Source: Solirubrobacterales bacterium
Lineage (GTDB): Bacteria; Actinomycetota; Thermoleophilia; Solirubrobacterales; Solirubrobacteraceae
Direction: 5' to 3'
DNA length: 44,267 bases
Assembly (NCBI GenBank): GCA_003132505.1
Contig: PKXY01000041.1
Location: 1 to 44,267, forward strand
This document shows positions 6,906-14,840 of this stretch, in pieces. The position numbers and the translations under genes are program-made. Position 1 is the first letter of the stretch. Every line of letters starts with the position of its first letter. The notes below the pieces were generated by a model that was not told where the DNA came from, made no database searches, and saw only the letters and a program-made list of their open reading frames with translations.

Positions 6906-8501
6906 TCACCACCTGGGCCGGCCCTGCCAACTAGGACGCCCACGCACCAACGGTCGCTGCTCAGGCTGAAATAGATCGACGATACCGGGGGTGCCGTCAG
7001 TCAGCCAACGCGCAACGCGAATGTAGTCCTTAAGCATCTCCATGTTCGCGTGCCCGGCGTGTGATCGAGCGTCGATTCCTACGGCCACCATCTCTCGCAA
7101 TATGTCGTCCGCGCTCGCGGCGATAACTGGGAGAACCACCAATGGCGTGCACTCCGTCGTCGGCATGAGCAAAAAGAAGGCCAACTCCGAGTCCGCCGCG
7201 TACCGCAAATGTGCGATCGTGAGTGGTTCGCCCGCAATGGTGCTCGCCCCTAGCTCGGGTAGTAACGCCCACAACGGCGCTTGCACAAGTACAACGTGCC
7301 GGCGGCCTCGCAGAATGCCATCGTCGGCCGCAGTTATCAAATCACCCTTCTCATATGCGTATCCATCAGATAAAGTGCAGACTGTCGCGTCGGCCCGCAA
7401 GCGGGCAATCAGCGGGCCGAGCTCGTTAAGTGTCATGACCCCCACCGTCTCCGCATCACTGAAATAGCTAGTAACTATCGCTTCGCCCGCAAGGACCGTG
7501 ATATCTCTACCACTTAGAAACTGGTACGGCGCGAATGCCGGTCCCAATGGATTTGCGTGTATCACCAGGAGCTCGGCCCGCTCTAGTACGTCGATGTCGA
7601 CAGTTTGGTGGACCGGCCGGCGGCTAGCAGACGCCGACGTGATGCGCACAGATCTATGGGCAGGCCCGAATGATCGCGATGTTGCGCCAATGGATCGACC
7701 AATCTCACCTCTCGCGAGCCACGAGTTGTCGACGAAGACACGCGGCGGGGCGTGCATCACCAGGTCGTGCGCCACCGCGGCGAACCCATGCGGCGTCGCG
7801 GCTGGTACGAGGGGCATGGCATCCGGTAACCCACAGCGCCACCCGATCTCCTGCGCGAAGACCGCTTCATCGGCGACGCCACTGGCCACGACGTGCAGCG
7901 GCGCAGATCGACAATGCAACATGATGCACTCCAATCTGTGGCTCGGGTTCGCCTCGTCACAGTTGAGATATCGCTCCAAGCGCTCGGGCTCCCACAGATG
8001 GTCCTCCACCCATCGCTGCGCGATATCGGTTTGAAGGGCGCGTCGGGCACAAAGAAGTGCGAGCTGCGACCAGAACCACTCAGGCATGACAGCGAAGGAC
8101 GTCGGGATCCAGGAAAAGGCCTCTAGGGCTCGCTCGTAGGCTGGTGGTAGATCAATCGGCGGACGAGGACTCAGGCTGCCGACGAAACAGGCAGCGCCTT
8201 CTTGGACCGCGAGACTCTGCGCTCGAAGAACGCTGAGGAGACGCTCGATCACAGCTGGCGTCTCAGCTCGGGCAGCGATCAGCTCGAGCACTAGCTGTAC
8301 CTGGCCGTACGGCGTCGTCTTGACCAACAGGTCGTGAACTGCTTCGTGCCCGAACACCCATCCGCCCCAGCCCTCGATGAGATGCTGGGCGCCGATATCG
8401 ATCACGCCTCTGTAGGTCTTACCGGCCCACGGGCGCAGCCAATAGGGCGCCTGGTCGAAGCCTTCGGGCGCACTCGGTGTGTTCGACCCGCCCTCCGTCA
8501 C
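6906..8501 (-). CDS. Unknown 531-residue protein, second gene of a two-gene operon
   Basis: I do not recognise a family. The protein is acidic to neutral, without signal peptide or clear membrane spans. It has an N-terminal helical region (residues 60-180, rich in Leu/Ala/Arg), a central segment with PPRVFVDNSWLARGEIGRSIG, and a C-terminal half of alternating strands and helices (LERAELLVIHANPLG, HVVLVQAPLWALLPELG, LAFFLLMPTTE), so an alpha/beta domain is likely. It starts 4 bases inside the end of the upstream small gene, implying coupled translation. Codon use looks less GC-rich than in the transfer genes, suggesting separate acquisition. Position among nucleases suggests a defence role; this is inference. 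Confidence 0.75.
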   Translation of the reverse strand: MTEGGSNTPSAPEGFDQAPYWLRPWAGKTYRGVIDIGAQHLIEGWGGWVFGHEAVHDLLVKTTPYGQVQLVLELIAARAETPAVIERLLSVLRAQSLAVQEGAACFVGSLSPRPPIDLPPAYERALEAFSWIPTSFAVMPEWFWSQLALLCARRALQTDIAQRWVEDHLWEPERLERYLNCDEANPSHRLECIMLHCRSAPLHVVASGVADEAVFAQEIGWRCGLPDAMPLVPAATPHGFAAVAHDLVMHAPPRVFVDNSWLARGEIGRSIGATSRSFGPAHRSVRITSASASRRPVHQTVDIDVLERAELLVIHANPLGPAFAPYQFLSGRDITVLAGEAIVTSYFSDAETVGVMTLNELGPLIARLRADATVCTLSDGYAYEKGDLITAADDGILRGRRHVVLVQAPLWALLPELGASTIAGEPLTIAHLRYAADSELAFFLLMPTTECTPLVVLPVIAASADDILREMVAVGIDARSHAGHANMEMLKDYIRVARWLTDGTPGIVDLFQPEQRPLVRGRPSWQGRPRW

Positions 8502-8860
8502 TCTTCTCGCTCGCCGGGTTCTGATTCCGCCTCGGAGATTATGATTTCAATACGCGGTTGATTGCGCTCATCCACAATCACGAGTCGGCGCCGCTTACCC
8601 TTGCGAGGCCCGCGCTTCGCGAGTCCATAGAGTCGCGCCAGAACCGCGCCGACAATGACGTCGAGTATATGGTCTTCGATGACGCCGCCAACGTGGACGA
8701 TGAGGTCCCACGGCGTCAGCGGCAGGTGGAGCTCGTCGGGATCCGCAGCAAGCACAAGGTCGACGTGGAACCCAGACGCGCGGAGATCGTCGACTAGCGC
8801 GTCATGCTGACTCGCGAAGTCACGGTCGGTAAATTGCGGTACTACGCGGACGGTTGTCAC
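8498..8860 (-). CDS. Unknown small protein, first gene of operon with the 531-residue protein
   Basis: The frame is open from 8923, but the first 21 residues are Ser/Arg-rich; GTG 8860 (TTVRVVPQFTDRD) is a more natural start, giving about 120 residues. The order is a short alpha/beta part (HDALVDDLRASGFHVDLVL), a hydrophobic helix (DHILDVIVGAVLARLYGLA), a basic stretch RGPRKGKRRR and a C-terminal strand pair (LVIVDERNQPRIEIIISEAE). This layout is reminiscent of small effector-associated components of bacterial conflict systems, but I cannot assign it. Its stop overlaps the start of the 531-residue partner by four bases. Confidence 0.6.
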   Translation of the reverse strand: MTTVRVVPQFTDRDFASQHDALVDDLRASGFHVDLVLAADPDELHLPLTPWDLIVHVGGVIEDHILDVIVGAVLARLYGLAKRGPRKGKRRRLVIVDERNQPRIEIIISEAESEPGEREE

Positions 8861-9135
8861 GATGGCGGCTGGATGGCGTGCTGACCGGGCAGAAGATAGC
8901 CGAGACGGCCGACCCGATGACATCCCACGCAGGTTTCTGCAGCGATGCCGCGGCCACGTCTGTACAGCCCAAGCCCAGAGAGCAATGGATCTGGAAGGGG
9001 TCCCCTCGCGCCCGCCGATCGTTCGAGCGCGTCAACGATGCCTTCGAGGTTTCGGCTTAGTCTTGTGAGGCGCCAACCGCGTAATCACGACCGCAGTAGG
9101 CAGCCGCTGTGCGCCGGCCCCTGTGTGCTCTCGAA

Positions 9136-10434
9136 TCAGCCGTAGCCCCGGTGTACACGCTCGACCTCGACGTCGAACGCCCGACTATCAACCAACGCGG
9201 TGAGAATGGGCGCGATGACGGTTATCGCCTGTTCGGGCGATGCGCTGGCCAGTGCGGGAAGGGGAGCTTCGCGGCGAAAGGTGCCGCCTCGCTGCCGCGT
9301 AAATCCGAGTCGCCGCTCAAGACGCGCGTGAGCCTGCTCGAGACGGCGCCGCGCTCGCCAATCATCGAACGCGTAGTGGTCGATGCTCAGGCGCGGCGCG
9401 GGACTCCAGTAGTTGCGAATCGCTATCCATACCCACGTTCCGTCTGCCGCTGCGATTCCCGTGCCGGCCCATACTCGCGACTCGTGGATTCGGGTCGAAT
9501 GCAGGCTCGACACCGCGACGTCTGCGCTCGATCGATAGACGCGGCGCAGCGCTTCGGCGAAGTGATCCACCAGGGGCTGCGCTATCGCCTCGAGAAGTTC
9601 TGCCTGGGCCTCAACCTCACGCGAACTCGGACTGCTGGAAGCGAAGTCTCCATCAGCGTCGATCACGTCGAGCAGCGCTAGCCACTGCGCTCTCCAGAGG
9701 TCATCCACGGGCAGCGTGCGCAGATCGTCACTAAGCCACTCCCAGCTCGCAACGCCGACCCAATTCGGATGTGACGTCAATCGCTCCACCGTCGATGCAT
9801 CGCGAACGATTGCGGCAACCAGCCCGGCATCTCCGTAGCGTTCAAGCTGCTTTGGGCCGAAATCGCTGTTTAGCTTCAACTCCACCGTGAGCGCCCAATC
9901 CCGAGCGAGAGACGAGAAACTGAGATCGACGCGCCCAACGTCCTTCCAGCGCGCCCGGCTGTGCGATCTAGTGATACGGGCTTGCAGGTACTGCTCGCCC
10001 AAGCAGTAGACATCGGCATGTGCCCGTTTAGCCTGGCGTCGGGCACGCGGATTGCCGAAACGCGACCGCGCCACAACCGCATCAGCGAAAGCGGTTGCTA
10101 CCTTCGGGTCCTGGCAAATCGACGCGAGAACGAGCCCGAGCTGGACCTCCTCGCCAGCGAAACGCAGCGCACGCATTACCGGCGACAACGCCTCCTGACG
10201 CGCGCGCGACGCCACAGCGGGAGTCGAGATGACTTCGGGCGGCGCGTCCACCGACGCCGAGCTTACCAAGAGGTCCTCGACAAGACCATCTCGCGGTAAC
10301 GCCGTGCGCCGACGGCTCGGCCCGAACTGTGCGAGGGCCAACCATGCCCGCACCTGGGGCGAGGGCGAGCTCCGGAGCGAAACTCTGGGGAGGCTCTCAA
10401 CTCGTCGAGCCTGAGCTTCCGCGTGGCGCCGCAC
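9136..10434 (-). CDS. PD-(D/E)XK nuclease-like protein
   Basis: A 432-residue protein with a nuclease core GRVDLSF...ALTVELKLNSDFGPKQLERY: Asp170, Glu185, Lys187 and the following Gln/Tyr helix (Q196, Y200) match the PD-(D/E)XK pattern. The first 80 residues are Arg/Ser-rich and poorly ordered, so the true start could be downstream of GTG 10434. A C-terminal region contains tryptophan-rich strands (DGTWVWIAIRNYWSPAP) like the protein at 5330-6475. Probably a DNA nuclease in the cargo; target unknown. It stands alone, with 211 bases to the upstream end of the 8498-8923 gene. Confidence 0.65.
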   Translation of the reverse strand: MRRHAEAQARRVESLPRVSLRSSPSPQVRAWLALAQFGPSRRRTALPRDGLVEDLLVSSASVDAPPEVISTPAVASRARQEALSPVMRALRFAGEEVQLGLVLASICQDPKVATAFADAVVARSRFGNPRARRQAKRAHADVYCLGEQYLQARITRSHSRARWKDVGRVDLSFSSLARDWALTVELKLNSDFGPKQLERYGDAGLVAAIVRDASTVERLTSHPNWVGVASWEWLSDDLRTLPVDDLWRAQWLALLDVIDADGDFASSSPSSREVEAQAELLEAIAQPLVDHFAEALRRVYRSSADVAVSSLHSTRIHESRVWAGTGIAAADGTWVWIAIRNYWSPAPRLSIDHYAFDDWRARRRLEQAHARLERRLGFTRQRGGTFRREAPLPALASASPEQAITVIAPILTALVDSRAFDVEVERVHRGYG

Positions 10435-10441
10435 GTGTCCG

Positions 10442-10465
10442 TCACTGAGGGCGAAAGGACGAGCG
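10442..10465 (+). repeat. Dispersed motif, copy B
   Basis: TCACTGAGGGCGAAAG, then GAC and GAGCG. It lies just upstream of the start of the 9136-10434 gene, reading away from it. The rest of the gap 10435-10613 shows no gene. Confidence 0.45.
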
Positions 10466-10613
10466 AACCAAACGCCGTACCAGAAACCTCACAGATTGCC
10501 AAACCCAGGCGGCTTTGTCGGATTAGACGCGTGTCGAGTCGCCAAGCCGCCGCAAATCCTGTCGACGACCGCCCCGCGGCTCGGCTCGTGAGGGCGGCGA
10601 CGAGGCAAACTAA

Positions 10614-12188
10614 CTATCCGGACGCTGCTTGCTCCGGACGTGGCGTGCTGACGACGTCATAGAGGCTCCGTGCGTCTCCGAGGGCGAATCTTGATTGGCA
10701 GCTCGGGCAACTGATTTCCTGCCGATCATTGACGGTCAATGACTGACATGCGGGGCATTCAAGAACGAGGTTCGCGGCGATCAATGCGATCTCGATGGCT
10801 GGCAAGGCGGCAATGGCAACACGCAAGTCGATTACGCCATATAGGTGGGTCGGCCGGTCGCGGCGATTTGGTAGCTCGTCGACCTTCGCAACAACTCCGG
10901 TTCGTGCCCAAGCTTGGATCTTCTGCCGAGCTCCCTCAGTTGAGATGCGGAAGATTTCGCTCCCAACTTCGCTCGTGGTAAACGTTGGCCGAGCCACCTT
11001 CTTGAGTTCAGCCAGATACTCGGGACGAACAAGTTCGCCCGCGCGCTCATCACAAAACAGGCGCACGCCGGACCACACTGATTCCTCGCGCGTACATGAG
11101 CTCGAAGTCCCAGCGCGCGTTTCAGCAGAGATGATGCGTTTCGCGCACCGAATCATGTCGCGAGGCGAGCCGGCACCAATGTGCGCGAGTAGCGTGTGCA
11201 CGTCGAGCGACACCTCCTCACAAAGCAAGTCATTGAAGCTGGACACTGCGCCGCCCGAGTAGGCCGCAAGCCGCCGACTCAGCATCCGGCAGAGTTCGTC
11301 AAGCGTCCAATGAATTGCGTTTACCGAGACCCGATCGCGCCGGAAGCCCGCCTCATCGAGCTCGCTTTCGATCTGGTCCCATAGAAAGAACTTGATCGCG
11401 ACGCCGTCCGCCTCGAGAGTGCGAAGGTCCAGCAGCAGCGGAGATACGAACTCAAACGTTTTCGGAGCGGTCGCCGTAATCGGCAGCTCGTCCACGCGAT
11501 CAACGAGTACATACGTGGATTCAAACCCGACAGCCCGGGCAATTTTGAGAAGGTGGGCGTAGTGGTACCGAAGCGACTCATCGAGTTTCGCCTCTTCGGG
11601 AACGTCCGTCGGCATGGAGACGCCATCAAGGCCAAGCTTGCTCATGAGCGCTTGGATTACGACTTGAATGGGTCCCCCGTACTTGGCGAAGAAGTCACGC
11701 GTCTTGTCACCGAAGTTCTTGAGCGACTTGACGGCGAGCTCATGCTGAGCTGCCGACAGCGAACCTAGGAAACGTTCGATCTGAAATTTGAGAACGCGCT
11801 TCTGATGTTCGGAAAGCTGCTCGACACGTGCTGGATCGGCCTCGAGGGCCACAAGAATGCCGAGCAGTACTCGTCGGCATATCTGGTTGACGTGATAACC
11901 CCAGGTCGCAGCCGCCAGTCTGGGGACATCATCGAACTCGTCGTACGTAATGCACAGGAAGTTGCGGTTCTTGCTGGCGAGCTCAATCATCTTCCGCTGC
12001 GCCGTTTTTCCCCCTCCGCGCGGCGCGAGCACAACGTGCGAAGCAGGCGTCGCGGAATCGCCGATGACTGCATCGAAGAACGGGGGCGGAACAAAATAGT
12101 CGTCGAGCTCGGGCTCCTGCTCAGCATCCCAAGACTCAAACGGATCGGCGCGAAAACCGAACTGGGCCAAAAAGTCGCTTACAGCCAT
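10614..12188 (-). CDS. P-loop ATPase with C-terminal zinc ribbon (Sll1717-like)
   Basis: A 524-residue protein. A conserved N-terminal block (FGFRADPF, then DDYFVPPPFFDAV) leads into the Walker A LAPRGGGKT (residues 54-62) and a Walker B STYVLVDRVDEL (224-235; Asp230, Glu234). Helical regions follow, and a C-terminal zinc ribbon with Cys478, Cys481, Cys495 and Cys498 (CPAC...CPSC). The family, as I recall it annotated as Sll1717-type or STAND/KAP-like P-loop ATPases, is often found alone in defence islands, where ATP hydrolysis and oligomerisation may sense phage. No nuclease partner is joined to it here. The start at 12188 has the typical MAVSDFLAQFGF beginning. Confidence 0.78.
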   Translation of the reverse strand: MAVSDFLAQFGFRADPFESWDAEQEPELDDYFVPPPFFDAVIGDSATPASHVVLAPRGGGKTAQRKMIELASKNRNFLCITYDEFDDVPRLAAATWGYHVNQICRRVLLGILVALEADPARVEQLSEHQKRVLKFQIERFLGSLSAAQHELAVKSLKNFGDKTRDFFAKYGGPIQVVIQALMSKLGLDGVSMPTDVPEEAKLDESLRYHYAHLLKIARAVGFESTYVLVDRVDELPITATAPKTFEFVSPLLLDLRTLEADGVAIKFFLWDQIESELDEAGFRRDRVSVNAIHWTLDELCRMLSRRLAAYSGGAVSSFNDLLCEEVSLDVHTLLAHIGAGSPRDMIRCAKRIISAETRAGTSSSCTREESVWSGVRLFCDERAGELVRPEYLAELKKVARPTFTTSEVGSEIFRISTEGARQKIQAWARTGVVAKVDELPNRRDRPTHLYGVIDLRVAIAALPAIEIALIAANLVLECPACQSLTVNDRQEISCPSCQSRFALGDARSLYDVVSTPRPEQAASG

Positions 12189-12655
12189 CCGCGAACACTA
12201 CGTCACACGGCGGCAGACAAGCACGCATTGAAATCCAAAGTCAGCGCGGCATACGTCGACCAGAGGTTTGCCATCGACGGCAAGAACTGGCAAGCATCAC
12301 AGCCCAACCAATCCCAACGCCGTCCACGGGCGGCATGTGCTTGCTTGAGCGCCTGGGACCGGTAGGAGGCCGACCTTTCGCGACGCACCACCGCTCTCGC
12401 TTTCGCCCTCAGGACCGATCGCCGAGGCCGGTCGTGCTTCTGGCGAATCTCAGGTCTCGGGCATCCTCGGCTGACCCGCCCCGCCTTCGCGCGCACGCGG
12501 GCATCCGCGACGATGGCGCTGGCGTCGTTGCTCGTATCCGGACAGAGCAGCCTTGCGCCCGTGCCCGACGACGAGCGGCGCTGCTTGCTCATGTCCGAGC
12601 CCAGCAGCGGCGCGAGACCTTTGACCGCTGGAGCATCGTGCGGTAGCGTGGCGCC
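12189..12655. other. 467-base gap upstream of the P-loop ATPase
   Basis: Open frames exist on both strands (12203-12853 minus, 12335-12646 plus) but their products are Arg/Ala-rich with no domain-like pattern. I treat it as non-coding, holding the ATPase promoter and copy C of the dispersed motif at 12392-12412. Confidence 0.45.
12392..12412 (-). repeat. Dispersed motif, copy C
   Basis: On the minus strand it reads CTGAGGGCGAAAG, CGA, GAGCG, matching copies A and B in core and spacing. It lies about 200 bases upstream of the ATPase gene. Confidence 0.45.
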
Positions 12656-12856
12656 ATGGAGCCAACAACAGTAGGTCAGCGGGTCATCGCCCAACACGCG
12701 AGCGGAGAGTTGCGCCCCGGGACGGTGCAAGCATTCACACCGGGCCAGTTGCCAGACGGCAGCTACGGAAGCCTCGTCACTGTCGTGTTCGACAACGACG
12801 GCACGCCGAACGGCCGTGCGAACCTTCCGCCCAAGTCGGTAATTGTGCAGCAATAG
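12656..12856 (+). CDS. Small protein of unknown function (66 residues)
   Basis: The product looks like a real folded protein rather than a frame shadow: it has few Arg, many Val/Gly/Pro, and alternating strands (VGQRVIAQHASGELRPGTVQ, SLVTVVFDNDGTPN, LPPKSVIV), suggesting a small SH3/Tudor-like beta barrel. ATG at 12656 has no strong ribosome site. It is the only plus-strand candidate between 6.5 and 31 kb. Function unknown. Confidence 0.5.
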   Translation: MEPTTVGQRVIAQHASGELRPGTVQAFTPGQLPDGSYGSLVTVVFDNDGTPNGRANLPPKSVIVQQ

Positions 12857-13192
12857 AGCCCGGTTCGGCCGTTCGAGCGATCACCGGCGCTCTAGCGCCC
12901 GGGTGCCGGCTGGAATCGCCGGTTGTGGCGGATACTAGGCGGTGCCTGCTGGGAAACACGTAGCCGCTGATCTGCGCACGCAACCACAGAGATGACGTGC
13001 GATTGGACCGTGCCGGCTAGCAATCTTGAGGCAGGCGTCGCTGCTCAATCGCTGGTACGCCGCGGGTCGCGACGCTGACGCGGATACCTACAACGCGGCA
13101 GAAGTCGCACTAGCCGTCGCATTGCACCGGGTTGCCCGGTCGACACGCGAGCGTGCGCCCCAGCATTCGGCGTGGCCGCCTGAGGTTGCGCC
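12857..13192. other. 336-base gap without a supported gene
   Basis: A TTG-initiated plus frame (13026-13217) overlaps the end of the next minus-strand gene and has no ribosome site. Nothing else is recognised here. Confidence 0.4.
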
Positions 13193-14731
13193 TCAGACGG
13201 GGGCCGGGGTGAAGTAGATGTGAGTCCAATCGCGGATGCTCAGCATGTTCGCGTACGCGGCGCGTACGTCTTGCAAGCTGAGTATGCGCATGGCGTACGC
13301 TGTTGCGAGGCCGTAGTGGCCGTCGATACTCTTTGGGCCTATGAAGGTGCGCAGGTGCTCGAACGTTCGGTGCGCCTCCGCGTCGGCCCTTGGATTGGTG
13401 TTGGCGTAAACGGGGTCGGTCAGCGGAATCGACGAGTCAGGCTGCACGATCTCTGCCTGTGGCGTAGCGACGTGGGTGCCTGCCCCCGGCACCATCGTCG
13501 TGTTGACGAACGCTGTGTTGGGATATCGCTCCTCATAAGCCGAGCGGACTCGGATGTAGGTGGCCGTCCGTTCTGCCTGGATGGGTTCTTCCCAGGGCAG
13601 CTTCCCATTGGGTGGCCAGCGGTCTCTCACCGCATGTGTTCGGGCCGCACCACTTGGGATCGTTGGCGGCTCCGCATAGATGTGAACGAGATCGCGGGTG
13701 CACAGGTAGTTGTCGTACGCATTTCGAATCATCTGGACATCGACGTAGCCCTTCTGCCAGCTGGTTGCTACGCCGAATTCGCCGTCGATGGTCTCGTGGT
13801 CCACGAACGTCCGCATATGCTCGAGAATGCGGGCCACTTCAGCGTCAGCCGCGCGCACCTGACCAACGACCACCTGGTCTGGGTTGGGCAGCGATCTATC
13901 GACCATTACAACATCAGAATCGGGCGTGCCGATGTAGATCGTCGCGCCGGAGACGGGGACCAGATTCTTGACATGCGTGCCCGGCCGCAGAAGCTCCTCG
14001 GTCACGAGAACCCACAGCGGCTTCCTAGGCGCTGGTGTTGCTTGTTGCTGGGCGAGCGCGGGCCGGGACACAAGCTGTGATGTTGCCTGAGTTGCTTCCG
14101 ATGAAGGCTCCGTTGGGTCCGGCTGGACCGGATAGGCATCGTGACTCGGACCCGGAGAAGTTGACGCTGAGTGACGGCGCAACCAGCCGCTGACGGCACG
14201 CTCGATGCCGTACGTTGCGACGCCCGCTGCGAGGCCGACTGCAACCGCCGCTTTGTGGCCGGGGTCCACTGGCTTCTTCTCCTTCGGCAGCTTGACCTCC
14301 ATGCCCTGGAAGCTGCTGCCGGGTTGCGCGGCAGCTACGACTGCGTTCTTGTGTGGCGCGCCCTGGACGAAGAGGAGCAGGAGACAGGCTGCCCCGGCCC
14401 CGGAAGACGGGTCGCATCGGCCTACCTTCTCGCGGCGGTAGACGGGGCCGCCCCAGACCGTGCCGTCCTCGTCCCAGCTCCCAATGGTGTCCGCATAGCG
14501 GGACATGCCCTCCGTCACCGTGCGGTCCGTGTCGTTCACATGCCCGAGAACCGTCTGGGCCGGTCCGTAGGTCCAGGGGGCGCCGAAGCAGACGGTGCCG
14601 TCTCGGTCCACATGGGCCGGATAGGTGGTGCTCGACGCGCGGCCGACCTCGACGGTGCCGTCCACAAGACGGGCAACCTCGGTTTCAGACCAGCTTGCGC
14701 CGGTGCCACTGAAGAGCTTGACGGTGGTCAT
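13193..14731 (-). CDS. Unknown protein with duplicated C-terminal domain
   Basis: The frame is open from 14824, but ATG 14731 (MTTVKLFSGTG), nine bases after GGGA, is the likelier start, giving 512 residues. The N-terminal third has repeating Gly/Asp/Trp-rich strands (DGTVEVG, DGTVCFGAPWTYG, DEDGTVWGGPVYRR). A hydrophobic Gly/Ala segment (AAVAVGLAAGVATYGIERAVSGWL) may be one membrane span, then a Pro/Ser/Gln-rich linker. The C-terminal half contains two related units of about 60 residues: ADAEVARILEHMRTF...SIRNAY-like...RDLVHIY and ADAEAHRTFEHLRTF...RDWTHIY. I recognise no family. It lies downstream of the relaxase gene on the same strand, 109 bases from its end. Confidence 0.7.
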   Translation of the reverse strand: MTTVKLFSGTGASWSETEVARLVDGTVEVGRASSTTYPAHVDRDGTVCFGAPWTYGPAQTVLGHVNDTDRTVTEGMSRYADTIGSWDEDGTVWGGPVYRREKVGRCDPSSGAGAACLLLLFVQGAPHKNAVVAAAQPGSSFQGMEVKLPKEKKPVDPGHKAAVAVGLAAGVATYGIERAVSGWLRRHSASTSPGPSHDAYPVQPDPTEPSSEATQATSQLVSRPALAQQQATPAPRKPLWVLVTEELLRPGTHVKNLVPVSGATIYIGTPDSDVVMVDRSLPNPDQVVVGQVRAADAEVARILEHMRTFVDHETIDGEFGVATSWQKGYVDVQMIRNAYDNYLCTRDLVHIYAEPPTIPSGAARTHAVRDRWPPNGKLPWEEPIQAERTATYIRVRSAYEERYPNTAFVNTTMVPGAGTHVATPQAEIVQPDSSIPLTDPVYANTNPRADAEAHRTFEHLRTFIGPKSIDGHYGLATAYAMRILSLQDVRAAYANMLSIRDWTHIYFTPAPV

Positions 14732-14840
14732 GAACGCGTTCCCATCGCTGCCTGAGTCGCTAGCAGGTACCCCATGTTGACGCAGAGCAGTCGAAGATCG
14801 GCAGTGGACGTACGATCCGACCAAACCGTGGGAACGAGGT

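Noticed and set aside
12203-12853. 216-codon minus-strand frame upstream of the ATPase
   Set aside because: Its product is Arg/Ala-rich without domain character and it overlaps the better-looking plus-strand 66-residue gene.
13026-13217. 63-codon plus-strand frame with TTG start
   Set aside because: It has no ribosome site and overlaps the end of the 13193-14731 gene; the helical composition alone is not enough.
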